Shown here: one piece after another, positions 43,705 through 51,994 of the stretch
Position numbering within the stretch: the first letter of the stretch is position 1
How the letters are laid out: each line of letters opens with the position of its first letter
Assembly: GCA_016931185.1 (NCBI GenBank)
Contig: JAFGFI010000320.1
Span: 1 to 64,000 of the forward strand
DNA: 64,000 bases
From: Anaerolineae bacterium
GTDB lineage: Bacteria; Chloroflexota; Anaerolineae; B4-G1; SLSP01
Direction: 5' to 3'
The notes under the pieces: model-generated
What the model saw: only the letters and a program-made list of their open reading frames with translations
The model's database searches: none
Told to the model about the DNA's origin: nothing
Program-made: the position numbers and the translations under genes

Positions 43705-44985
43705 ATGAATTTACTCAGAACCATATTAGACAACGGTCTAAAAGTTATGATCCGGGAGGCCCACACGGCTCCGGTTGCCAGCTTTTGGCTCTGGTACCGA
43801 GTCGGAAGCCGCAACGAGCATCTAGGTATCACAGGAATTTCCCACTGGGTTGAACATATGCTTTATAAGGGCACCGAACGTTGGCCACGCGGAAGCGTGG
43901 ATCAAGCCGTTGCCCGTGAAGGCGGTGTATTCAATGGCTTCACCTGGTATGACTTTACTACCTACTGTGAATCTCTACCCGTGGAAAGGGTATCCTTGGC
44001 TATGGATATTGAGTCAGATCGTATGTCCAAAGCGCTTTTTACGCCAGAGGATGTTGCTTCTGAACGCACAGTCATCATAAGTGAGCGACAGGGAGCCGAA
44101 AATTCACCTTTATTCTTACTAGAGGAAGAAGTATCAGCAACCGCCTACCACATCCATCCGTACCGCCATGAAACCATCGGATATATGTGTGACTTGGAAA
44201 CTATGACCCGCGACGATCTCTACCAACATTACCGCACCTACTACACGCCCAACAATGCCGTCCTGGCACTAGCTGGCGATTTCAATGCAGGAGAAATGGA
44301 GCGCATCATTGAACGTTACTTTGATCGTAATGAACGAGGTTCGGATATTCCGGTTATCAATGCCATAGAACCCCCACAACGTGGAGAAAGACGCGTTATC
44401 CTGGAAGGGGCAGGGCAAACTGACTATCTGCAAGTCGTTTACCATGCTCCCGAAGCCAAACATGAAGACTTCTTTGCAATAACGCTCTTGAATGCGATAC
44501 TCAGTGGAGGATCTGCTTTTCCTGTCGGAGGTGGCTTGAGCAACCACACCAGCCGTCTTTATCGTGCCCTCGTTGACGCAGAATTAACTGTAGATATTTA
44601 TGGCAGTCTCATACCCACCCTGGATCCTGGTCTTTACCGTATCACAGCCACCGTGTGGCCAGGGCGCAAAGCGGAAGAAGCTGAGAGCGCTCTACAAACT
44701 GAGATCGAACGCCTACAAAACGAGTTAGTGACAGAGAAAGAACTAGAAAAAGCACGTCGTCAGGCCCGCGCACTCTTCGCCTATTCCAGCGAAAGCATCA
44801 CTAATCAAGCGTTTTGGCTCGGCTTCAGCGAAATCTTCGCCGATTATGAGTGGTTTATGCGTTATCTTGATAACCTAGATATGGTAACGGCAGCAGATGT
44901 ACAACGCGCGGCACAAACCTACTTAGGAGTGAACAATCGCACAGTCGGATGGTATTTAGCCAAAGCTGCTGCGGATGATCTCTGA
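43705..44985 (+). CDS. M16-family zinc peptidase, catalytic subunit
   Basis: 426 aa. Carries the inverted zinc motif HWVEHMLYKGTERWPRG (HxxEH) and the downstream glutamate region. Later LYRALVDAELTVDIYGSLIP and the typical M16_C domain. A ribosome site TTGGAGG precedes the ATG. The next gene is a homologue lacking the motif, so the two likely form the heterodimer seen in bacterial M16B peptidase pairs. Confidence 0.92.
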   Translation: MNLLRTILDNGLKVMIREAHTAPVASFWLWYRVGSRNEHLGITGISHWVEHMLYKGTERWPRGSVDQAVAREGGVFNGFTWYDFTTYCESLPVERVSLAMDIESDRMSKALFTPEDVASERTVIISERQGAENSPLFLLEEEVSATAYHIHPYRHETIGYMCDLETMTRDDLYQHYRTYYTPNNAVLALAGDFNAGEMERIIERYFDRNERGSDIPVINAIEPPQRGERRVILEGAGQTDYLQVVYHAPEAKHEDFFAITLLNAILSGGSAFPVGGGLSNHTSRLYRALVDAELTVDIYGSLIPTLDPGLYRITATVWPGRKAEEAESALQTEIERLQNELVTEKELEKARRQARALFAYSSESITNQAFWLGFSEIFADYEWFMRYLDNLDMVTAADVQRAAQTYLGVNNRTVGWYLAKAAADDL

Positions 44986-45026
44986 CTGTGTCCATCTCTG
45001 AGTTACAACTTTGTTTGGAGGTCTTA

Positions 45027-46334
45027 ATGTACAGTAGAAAACCTAAACGTTCCCTTCCTGGTCCTGATGATACCCTGCGCCAAACATTGCCCAACGGGAT
45101 CACGGTGTTGGCGCGCGAAAACTTTGCCAGCCCCTCAGTGGTCATCAGTGGATATATAGAAGCGGGCGCAGAAGATGAACTATGCACCTTACACAGCTCT
45201 CGCAACTTATGTGGTCTGGCCAATTTCACCACTAGTGTTATGGAACGCGGTACTCAAAGCCGATCCTTTGATCAACTTTATGAAGAAATCGAATCCGTTG
45301 GTGCACGTCTCGGTCTAAGTAGTGGCACACATATCTCAACATTTGGTGCAAAAGGACTCGCTGAGCATCTACCCTTGCTGTTAAACATCACCCATGACAT
45401 TCTACGGAATCCAGCCTTTCGCACCGAGCAAGTAGAAAAAGAGCGGATGGAGATTTTGACGGATTTCCAAGAACGCGCCCAGGACACACGGCGGATGGCA
45501 TCCCTACTTTTTCGCGAGCTAATCTATCCAGACACACATCCCTATCACTACAGTAGCTCCGGTTACCCGGAGACTGTTTCCACTATCACGCGTGATGATC
45601 TGGTAAACTTTCACCAGCAATACTTTGCACCAGCAGGAATGACTGTTGTTATCGTAGGCGCGGTAAAATCTGAAGAAATGGCCGATATCGTGGCCGATGT
45701 TTTCGGTGATTGGAGCACAACTCGCCCGGCGCGTACCGCATTACCAGATGTTCCGCCTCTTACAGAACGGAAAGAACAGCGATTAGCCATCCCAGAGAAA
45801 ACCCAGAGCAATCTGGTGCTTGGGTGGCCCGGTCCCCCCCGGCAACATCCAGACTTTATTCCCTGTTATCTGACCAATAATATCTTGGGTGTTTTTGGAA
45901 TGTACGGACGGCTGGGCAAAAGGGTTCGTGAAGAAAACGGATTGGCTTACTATGCTTATAGTCACATAGACGGCGGTAAAGGACCGGGCGCATGGCGCAT
46001 TTTAGCCGGTATTAATCCCACCAACATAGACAAAGCTATTGACTTAATTTTGGAGGAATTAAAACAAATTCGTGAAAACCTAGTCTCTAAAGAAGAATTA
46101 AGTAACAGTCAATCCTTTTTAATCGGAAGTTTACCTTTGCAGTTGGAGACAAATGAAGGCGTAGCCCATACACTCGTCAATATAGAACGTTACAATCTGG
46201 GATTAGATTATTTGCAACGTTACCAAGAACTGATCAGCAACGTTGCCACCTGGGATGTGCAAAAGATGGCCCAGCGTTGGCTAGATCCGGAAAATTTTGC
46301 GCTTGCTATTGCCGAACCGGCTGTCCCGGCATAA
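45027..46334 (+). CDS. M16-family peptidase-like subunit, non-catalytic
   Basis: 435 aa M16 fold (LRQTLPNGITVLARENFASP; NVEDFHQQYFAPAGMTVVIV-type M16_C block) but the zinc site is replaced by GLANFTTSVMERGT. It keeps the glycine/arginine-rich loop region (LGKRVREENGLAYYAYSHID) that in pairs helps bind substrate. The start at 45027 is set by GGAGG 8 bases upstream; the longer frame upstream is not supported. Confidence 0.9.
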   Translation: MYSRKPKRSLPGPDDTLRQTLPNGITVLARENFASPSVVISGYIEAGAEDELCTLHSSRNLCGLANFTTSVMERGTQSRSFDQLYEEIESVGARLGLSSGTHISTFGAKGLAEHLPLLLNITHDILRNPAFRTEQVEKERMEILTDFQERAQDTRRMASLLFRELIYPDTHPYHYSSSGYPETVSTITRDDLVNFHQQYFAPAGMTVVIVGAVKSEEMADIVADVFGDWSTTRPARTALPDVPPLTERKEQRLAIPEKTQSNLVLGWPGPPRQHPDFIPCYLTNNILGVFGMYGRLGKRVREENGLAYYAYSHIDGGKGPGAWRILAGINPTNIDKAIDLILEELKQIRENLVSKEELSNSQSFLIGSLPLQLETNEGVAHTLVNIERYNLGLDYLQRYQELISNVATWDVQKMAQRWLDPENFALAIAEPAVPA

Positions 46335-46390
46335 ATAGCCTTTGTAGACCTGTAAGGTCTGATCCTGATTCGGATGAGGTGACTTACGTT

Positions 46391-46768
46391 ATGTTAACTA
46401 CTGGTGTAGATTTGGTAAAAATTCCACGTATTGAGCGGCTGCTCGCGCGCTACGGGGAGCGATTCCTGGCGCGCGTCTATACGCCTGCCGAAATCCACTA
46501 TAGCCGCCAACGGGTGGCAGAACTAGCGGCGCGCTTTGCAGCCAAAGAAGCTGTATCCAAAGCATTGGGAGTAGGAATGCGGGTGTTATCGCCTCTAGGA
46601 ATTGGATGGCATGATGTAGAGGTACTCAACGATAAGCGCGGCAAACCCTACCTACTTTTGCATAATCGCGCCAGGGTACTGGCACAAGAATTGGAACTCA
46701 CTGAGTGGTCTGTCAGCCTCAGTCATGATGGAAACCTGGCAGTTGCATTTGTTGTGGCGATAAGCTGA
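46391..46768 (+). CDS. acpS: Holo-[acyl-carrier-protein] synthase
   Basis: 125 aa. The signatures GVDLVKIPRIERLL and LAARFAAKEAVSKALG are those of AcpS, which transfers 4'-phosphopantetheine from CoA to acyl carrier protein. It ends with SVSLSHDGNLAVAFVVA. GAGGTG precedes the ATG at 46391; the long upstream frame overlaps the peptidase gene and is rejected. Confidence 0.93.
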   Translation: MLTTGVDLVKIPRIERLLARYGERFLARVYTPAEIHYSRQRVAELAARFAAKEAVSKALGVGMRVLSPLGIGWHDVEVLNDKRGKPYLLLHNRARVLAQELELTEWSVSLSHDGNLAVAFVVAIS

Positions 46769-46774
46769 GGAACT

Positions 46775-47245
46775 ATGCGTGCTGTCGTACAACGTGTATC
46801 CCACGCTTCGGTGCAGGTCGCAGGACAAATCGTTGGGGCTATTGACCAGGGGTTAGTTGTATTACTAGGTGTGGGTGAAGGTGATACCGAAAACGAGGCA
46901 CATTGGTTAGCCCATAAAATTGCCAATCTGCGCATTTTTTCCGATACAGAGGGCAAGATGAACCTCTCTGTAAAGACTATGGGCGGCCAAATCCTGGTTA
47001 TTTCTCAATTCACACTCTATGGAGATCCACGGCGAGGTTTTCGACCATCGTTCGCACATGCAGCTCCACCAGATATCGCTGAACCGTTAGTCGAAGTCTT
47101 CATTGCAGATCTCAAAACAGAGGATGTTCCCGTTGCCACAGGTATCTTTCAGGCTCACATGAGTGTAGAATTAGTCAATGATGGGCCGGTGACAATCCTT
47201 CTGGAGAAGAATCCCACGGAAAGTGGTTTACCGGTGGGGGGATGA
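46775..47245 (+). CDS. dtd: D-aminoacyl-tRNA deacylase
   Basis: 156 aa. [20 protein letters not shown], the [17 protein letters not shown] motif and the [10 protein letters not shown] motif define Dtd, which hydrolyses D-amino acids from tRNA. It begins 6 bases after acpS. Confidence 0.95.
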   Translation: MRAVVQRVSHASVQVAGQIVGAIDQGLVVLLGVGEGDTENEAHWLAHKIANLRIFSDTEGKMNLSVKTMGGQILVISQFTLYGDPRRGFRPSFAHAAPPDIAEPLVEVFIADLKTEDVPVATGIFQAHMSVELVNDGPVTILLEKNPTESGLPVGG

Positions 47246-47253
47246 AAGTTGAA

Positions 47254-47278
47254 TCCGTAATCCGCAATTCGCTATTTT
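47254..47278. repeat. Short AATTCGC-type array copy
   Basis: CCGTAATCCGCAATTCGCTA lies just after the dtd stop, a short copy of the intergenic array family. Confidence 0.45.
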
Positions 47279-47292
47279 CAAGGGAAATTTAC

Positions 47293-48291
47293 ATGGCTGA
47301 CTTTATTACACAATCCACCGAGACGCAACTATGGATCTGGTTTTTGTTTAACAGTATGATCCCGCCACAACGCGGAAAAGTATTACTGAAACGTTGGCAA
47401 GATCAAGCTCTGTCGCTAAAAGATATAGTCACGCAACTACCACACCGCGCAACAGCGTTAGGATTGACACCAGAAGAAGCAGCTAAATTTTCAGACTTAG
47501 CCACTACCCAGGTCGCTAATTCACCGGCATCCTCGGCTTTACGTTGGGATGAAAGCCTTTACCCCAACGGGTTGCGCACACTTCCACTAAAGTTACGCCC
47601 GGCCCTACTCTTCTATTCAGGAGCCGTGCAGTTGCTGCAACATCCTATCGCCTACCTGACGCCTGAACCATTATCTGATACCGGTCAAGAAAACATCACC
47701 GCCGCGATCAGTCTGCTATTGGGTGAAGGATTACTCCCTACGGTTTTCTTCGATAGTCCACAAGCTACACTTCTGTTGGAAGAAATGCACACCACCGAGG
47801 GCGAAGTATTATTATTCACGCGCCAGGGACTTAATATGGTGCAATTCACCCCTTATCTCACCGAACTTCTCAACGCTGGACGCCTGCTTATGCTCAGTCC
47901 CCTCGCACCAGAAGCCACCCACAACCCAGCCTGGAATCCTTACCTGGAACAAATCGCCTTCACCGCAGCAACGTACTGCATCACGTCCGATATCAACGCG
48001 CTGCCAACATCTCCACAGGGGAACCGTCCTATCACATTACTTCTATCCGATACAGTGCTGCCGGCAGCCATTCCCCCCGGCACGCACATACTCGAAATCC
48101 CGGAGGAGATATTGACGTGGATAGACACCCCCATTTCCTCAGATATAGCGCCATTAACATCGGCGCCACTGCCACAACCAACAGCAGTTCTAGAAGCTCC
48201 TCCCCCTACTCCAGAAGAAATTCTCAACACACTCGAAGCCGGGGGGCGTGTGCCAGAAATCCTACGGAAGAAGCTACTCAACCGAACCTAA
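47293..48291 (+). CDS. Divergent DprA/Smf-like protein
   Basis: 332 aa. The N-terminal helical part (WIWFLFNSMIPPQRGKVLLK) and the phrase LRWDESLYPNGLRTLPLKLR followed by PALLFYSGAVQLLQ match the start of DprA (YP..L..I..PP.LFYRG). The following Rossmann-like region keeps the order of elements (GEVLLFTRQGLN; AGRLLMLSPLAPEATHNPAW; IAFTAATYCITS) but lacks the conserved GSR and SGLARGID motifs. It is probably a degenerate relative that has lost single-strand-DNA loading function or gained another role. AAGGGAAA precedes the ATG. Confidence 0.55.
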   Translation: MADFITQSTETQLWIWFLFNSMIPPQRGKVLLKRWQDQALSLKDIVTQLPHRATALGLTPEEAAKFSDLATTQVANSPASSALRWDESLYPNGLRTLPLKLRPALLFYSGAVQLLQHPIAYLTPEPLSDTGQENITAAISLLLGEGLLPTVFFDSPQATLLLEEMHTTEGEVLLFTRQGLNMVQFTPYLTELLNAGRLLMLSPLAPEATHNPAWNPYLEQIAFTAATYCITSDINALPTSPQGNRPITLLLSDTVLPAAIPPGTHILEIPEEILTWIDTPISSDIAPLTSAPLPQPTAVLEAPPPTPEEILNTLEAGGRVPEILRKKLLNRT

Positions 48292-48298
48292 ATTGTAA

Positions 48299-48835
48299 CT
48301 ATTGCACACCGATCAAAGCCACCGCATCTATTTCGTTCCAAAATCCGGTACGCGATTCATCTAAATCAATGCGCACTTGTTTCACCCGATACGCGGTTTC
48401 AGGGAAGGAAACAGCTAGTACTCCTGGACACGGGTCTGTATCATCCTCCCCTTCCCAGACAATTTCTCGATTCCCCTCGGCATCAAATATGGAAATTCGG
48501 GAGATAGCCCCTCGGCCAAACGTTTGATAGACATGAACCTCTAGTGCATGCACCGGTTTGGCATACGTTAGCTGGAGCCATTCCACACCGTTGCCCCGCC
48601 CCGAAGCCCAAGCACGTGAGTCATCAGCACACATATTCACATCAGGTGCACCCGTGGCACGGGTCACGCTCCAATCGGGCATCCCAAACGACGAGCTGGC
48701 TTCAGCAGCTATTGCCCACTGCGAAAATTTCTGTGGCGTCGCCGTCACATCTGGATCAAGCGAAGACACATAGCGACAGGCTGGCAGCAACCCAATTAAG
48801 ATGGACAAAAGTACGCGAATTGTTAATTTACGCAT
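48299..48835 (-). CDS. Discoidin-like lipoprotein
   Basis: 178 aa. Signal peptide with lipobox LLPAC, then one galactose-binding-like (F5/8 C-type) beta domain: ATGAPDVNMCADDSRAWASG, VEWLQLTYAKPVHALEVHVY and VKQVRIDLDESRTGFWNEID. Likely anchored at the cell surface and sugar- or protein-binding. It overlaps the end of the PfkB gene by 8 bases. Confidence 0.72.
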   Translation of the reverse strand: MRKLTIRVLLSILIGLLPACRYVSSLDPDVTATPQKFSQWAIAAEASSSFGMPDWSVTRATGAPDVNMCADDSRAWASGRGNGVEWLQLTYAKPVHALEVHVYQTFGRGAISRISIFDAEGNREIVWEGEDDTDPCPGVLAVSFPETAYRVKQVRIDLDESRTGFWNEIDAVALIGVQ

Positions 48836-49739
48836 ACTTTTCCATCAATAGGTTAATCTCATCCAACCCCGGCGGTTCAAGAATGGAGGGGAAGCGCGTG
48901 CAACAGACGGCTGCGCTGGCAGCGGCAAAGCGCACGGTGTCTTCGGCGGACATTCCGTTGACCACACCATAGACAAGACCTGCGCGGAAGGTATCACCGG
49001 CAGCTAGGGTATCCAACACGGTCACGGGATAGGCAGGCAGCGTCGCGGGGTGCGCTATCTCCGGCGACGTATACAACATCTCCTTACCGCCGAAAGTGAA
49101 AACAACCAATCCCCGGCACACAGTACGATACTGTTCCAGCAAAGTCGTGTAATCTTTGCCGGGATACGCACTCTCAAGAAATTCCTTTGAACAAGCAATA
49201 GCTCTGGCATTCTGTGCCAGAGCATCATCCCAGCGCGCATCCAGGGTTACATAATCGATCCCGTGCTGCACACAGAGGTTAGCCACACGATGGGAAGTTT
49301 CGCCGAAGAATGGATCAACAGCTACACAGCGCGCCGCCGCGATAGAAGCCGCACAAGGTTCTGTCCACAGCTTGCGCGCGCTGGAGAAGTGCTGTCCAAA
49401 CCAGCCGAAAACCGTGCGGCTCTCCCCATCGCAGAAGACGATGTCGCGCCAACCATCAAAATCAGGCAACGTGGGCAGCAGTGAACAATCCACGCCGTAG
49501 CGGTTAAAGTACGCAAGCAGTGGTTCGGCAGTCGCCTCGCCGAACATACAACCGTCGAGCTGTGTCTTCAATCCCCAATGACTCAATAAAATCGCCGCAT
49601 TGCCCCCTTCCCCGCCGGGCATCACAGTCGTTTGCACGATCTCCTGATAGCTATCCGCTTGCGGGAAAAGGGTCTTTAAGCGATGAATAGTTGAGAGAAC
49701 GGTCATACCATAGACGTAAATATCAAATAGATAAGTCAT
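48828..49739 (-). CDS. PfkB-family carbohydrate kinase
   Basis: 303 aa ribokinase fold with PGGEGGNAAILLSHWGLKTQ near the N-terminus and VLDTLAAGDTFRAGLVYG, the ATP-binding and catalytic Asp motif. Substrate unknown. Coupled to the downstream lipoprotein gene by an 8-base overlap; divergent from the restriction gene. Confidence 0.85.
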   Translation of the reverse strand: MTYLFDIYVYGMTVLSTIHRLKTLFPQADSYQEIVQTTVMPGGEGGNAAILLSHWGLKTQLDGCMFGEATAEPLLAYFNRYGVDCSLLPTLPDFDGWRDIVFCDGESRTVFGWFGQHFSSARKLWTEPCAASIAAARCVAVDPFFGETSHRVANLCVQHGIDYVTLDARWDDALAQNARAIACSKEFLESAYPGKDYTTLLEQYRTVCRGLVVFTFGGKEMLYTSPEIAHPATLPAYPVTVLDTLAAGDTFRAGLVYGVVNGMSAEDTVRFAAASAAVCCTRFPSILEPPGLDEINLLMEKYA

Positions 49740-49789
49740 AGATAAATCCTCAGTAGATTAAGATAAAGTAAATAATGAATAAAACAAAT

Positions 49790-49819
49790 AACCTGTTTTG
49801 GGATATTCCAAAATAGGTT
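49790..49819. promoter_or_regulatory. Operator-like inverted repeat before the endonuclease gene
   Basis: AACCTGTTTTGG (49790-49801) and CCAAAATAGGTT (49808-49819) form 12-bp arms with one mismatch. The half-site AACCTGTTTT recurs before the methyltransferase gene. It is probably bound by the HTH domain of the endonuclease. Confidence 0.7.
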
Positions 49820-49856
49820 TTATAGTTGATTAGAATATAAACATAGGAGACATCAA

Positions 49857-50711
49857 ATGATAAAGTCCACATTTTCAAAAGAATATCAACGTTTGTGTGA
49901 ATTAATCATTTCCGCAAGACAAAAGAGTCGACTGACTCAAGTAGAATTAGCTGAGTTGTTAGGAAAGCCACAGTCATTCGTATCCAAATATGAACGCGGT
50001 GAACGCCGTTTAGATGTGATTGAACTTTTCCAAATTGCTAACATCCTTCAGATTCATCCTGTTGATATAATGATGCAACTAAAACTAGAGTTTTTCCCAG
50101 CAGAAAATCCAAAAAACATCTTGGACCTTTGGGAAATTACATCTCAAGATTTAACCGAATTGCTCAATCAAAATCCAAGTTTGCGCGGAATGCTTTTTGG
50201 TTATGCGGCAGAATTTAAGCTACACGAATTATGGTTAAATCATCCTGATATAACTGAAGTTGTTAAAGATGATGACCATGATCGCAAGAAGAAAGGAGAT
50301 CGGCGTATCGTATATAAGAGCTATCCATTTATCATAGAGGCAAAATCACTTCAGACCAACTCCATTGCACGAGTTGCTGAGCAATGGCAGGGCAAAGCTC
50401 AAGTAGATGCCAGTGATCGTAGAACAATCTTCTTGCCTGACGAGTCTGAAGTGACGACCACTTTATTGCAAATAGGTGAATTTGACATACTGGCAGTGAA
50501 TGTATTCCCCTTTGAAAATAAATGGCATTTTGTTTTTGCGAAAAACCAGGATTTACCCCGAAGTACCTGGCGAGGATATACAGCAAAGCAACAATCATTT
50601 TTACTCGCTTCACTCATTCCTGTTACCTGGCCTCCTGAACCGCCCTTTGTAGATAACTTGTACACGTTGTTAGACGAACTTATTGCAGAACGCGCTAAGA
50701 AGATTTCATAG
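49857..50711 (+). CDS. HTH-fused type II restriction endonuclease
   Basis: 284 aa. Residues 11-70 are an XRE-type HTH ([20 protein letters not shown] then [17 protein letters not shown]). The C-terminal part has a PD-(D/E)XK-like site: Asp148 ([15 protein letters not shown]) and E161-A-K163 (FIIEAKS). The domain pair and the convergent methyltransferase identify a restriction-modification system in which controller and endonuclease are one protein. GGAGA precedes the ATG. Its 3' end overlaps the methyltransferase 3' end by 17 bases. Recognition site unknown. Confidence 0.8.
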   Translation: MIKSTFSKEYQRLCELIISARQKSRLTQVELAELLGKPQSFVSKYERGERRLDVIELFQIANILQIHPVDIMMQLKLEFFPAENPKNILDLWEITSQDLTELLNQNPSLRGMLFGYAAEFKLHELWLNHPDITEVVKDDDHDRKKKGDRRIVYKSYPFIIEAKSLQTNSIARVAEQWQGKAQVDASDRRTIFLPDESEVTTTLLQIGEFDILAVNVFPFENKWHFVFAKNQDLPRSTWRGYTAKQQSFLLASLIPVTWPPEPPFVDNLYTLLDELIAERAKKIS

Positions 50712-51441
50712 CGTCTACAGTTTTCCCCTCTGGGACTTTTATAAAAACCAGGAAGTAGGAATGATTTTTCCGCGCGTGGACTTGCTTTTTGATTCGGCTC
50801 ACACCCGGCTTATTCTGTCTAACTAAAATAAATAAATCCTTAGCATAGAACCCCATCTTTGCATAAGCCAGAATAATATCCACATGGGTCAAGTTTTGCC
50901 GATTCGCGCTAACAGCATCCTGACATTTGACAATCAAAACCCCATTTTCTTTCAAAACGCGATGGGCTTCTCGCCCAGCCTGAATATAAAAATAAGTGAC
51001 GGCATCTTGCCATTTGGGGCCTTGCGTCTCTTCTGTACCATTTGAATAGTAATTCCGAAATGCAGCATAAGTTCCAGATCCCGCTTTCTGTCCAGAATTG
51101 CGGTAAAAGCCTTCCATATAGGGAGGATCTAACACGACGCAATCTAGGGACTCTGATTTATATGGCAATCTCCGGCAATCTGTTCCGGTTGCAATATCGG
51201 AAGCTAATACACGATAGTCTGTCGGAGAAACGTTGCGCCAGAAAACACCCCTTCCATACGTGACATCTGCAACAAGCGATCCTTTAGGCACATGCAACTT
51301 CAATATATCAAGGAATAATACATCATTTGTGCCTACAAAAGCCGACATAATTAAGTCGGTGGTAGTCTTACCACCTTGGACTCTAGTTGTGGCCTTTTCA
51401 TGGAAATCAAAAACCGGCAATCTGGGTTGCGTATTCACCAT
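50695..51441 (-). CDS. DNA methyltransferase (N4-C/N6-A type)
   Basis: 248 aa. SAM-binding motif I region [15 protein letters not shown] and catalytic motif [14 protein letters not shown], motif I before IV; also [23 protein letters not shown] indicates amino-methylation of adenine or cytosine. It protects DNA from the convergent endonuclease. AGGAGA precedes the ATG. A half-operator (51457-51469) lies 16 bases upstream. Confidence 0.88.
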   Translation of the reverse strand: MVNTQPRLPVFDFHEKATTRVQGGKTTTDLIMSAFVGTNDVLFLDILKLHVPKGSLVADVTYGRGVFWRNVSPTDYRVLASDIATGTDCRRLPYKSESLDCVVLDPPYMEGFYRNSGQKAGSGTYAAFRNYYSNGTEETQGPKWQDAVTYFYIQAGREAHRVLKENGVLIVKCQDAVSANRQNLTHVDIILAYAKMGFYAKDLFILVRQNKPGVSRIKKQVHARKNHSYFLVFIKVPEGKTVDAMKSS

Positions 51442-51456
51442 AACTCTCCTGATTAT

Positions 51457-51469
51457 CCTAAAACAGGTT
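51457..51469 (-). promoter_or_regulatory. Half-operator before the methyltransferase gene
   Basis: On the minus strand AACCTGTTTTAGG, matching the left arm of the repeat at 49790-49819. Confidence 0.6.
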
Positions 51470-51516
51470 ATTCACTTGTTAATGTACCATAAAACTGAGA
51501 CTAAACAAGCCCGATA

Positions 51517-51817
51517 CTAACTGCCCATCCCGGTTTCAATAAACACCGGTATCACTGTCACACCGGTTTCAACTTCTACATAAACGGTTTCGTACTTGGC
51601 GCGGTTGGCGTCGTCTACAGTTTCCACAAAGAGAGCTAGTGTGATGGTGTCCAAATCCAATTGATGGGCGTAGTGCGCGGCTTGGTCTGTAATGCCCCCC
51701 TCCTGCGCCGGTTTCACCTTGCAATTGCCGCGTCCCCTCCGCAATCAATGCTTCGCGAGGAACATAGTAATGTAACGCCGTATTTACAGGTCCATAAGAA
51801 CTAAACTTACGCATCAT
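51517..51817 (-). pseudogene. AAA-ATPase/PD-(D/E)XK-type protein with internal deletion
   Basis: The 5' part encodes MMRKFSSYGPVNTALHYYVP and REALIAEGTRQLQGE, the start of a family of AAA ATPase-like proteins with a C-terminal nuclease-like domain. The 3' part in another frame encodes GGITDQAAHYAHQLDLDTIT, LALFVETVDDANRAKYETVY and VTVIPVFIETG, matching the end of that family. The whole middle, including the P-loop, is missing. Confidence 0.65.
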
Positions 51818-51900
51818 TTTGCTCCTATGTGCTCGAACTGTCGTTTACAATACTATGCAGGTTAACAAGCTTGTCAACTAAGAAAGGCATCAATGTGAAC

Positions 51901-51927
51901 GGGGTCGGTCAATGTGTGACCAACCCC
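51901..51927. terminator. Hairpin beyond the glycan operon
   Basis: GGGGTCGGTCA faces TGACCAACCCC with one bulge. It lies 68 bases after the 3' end of the DUF5695 gene on the minus strand, with no T-run. The rest of 51818-51994 shows nothing else. Confidence 0.4.
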
Positions 51928-51994
51928 GCAAGAACAATATGTGTTGTATTGAAATATTAGCTCGTTGAGCCATAGAACGCAACCGAAGTTATCT

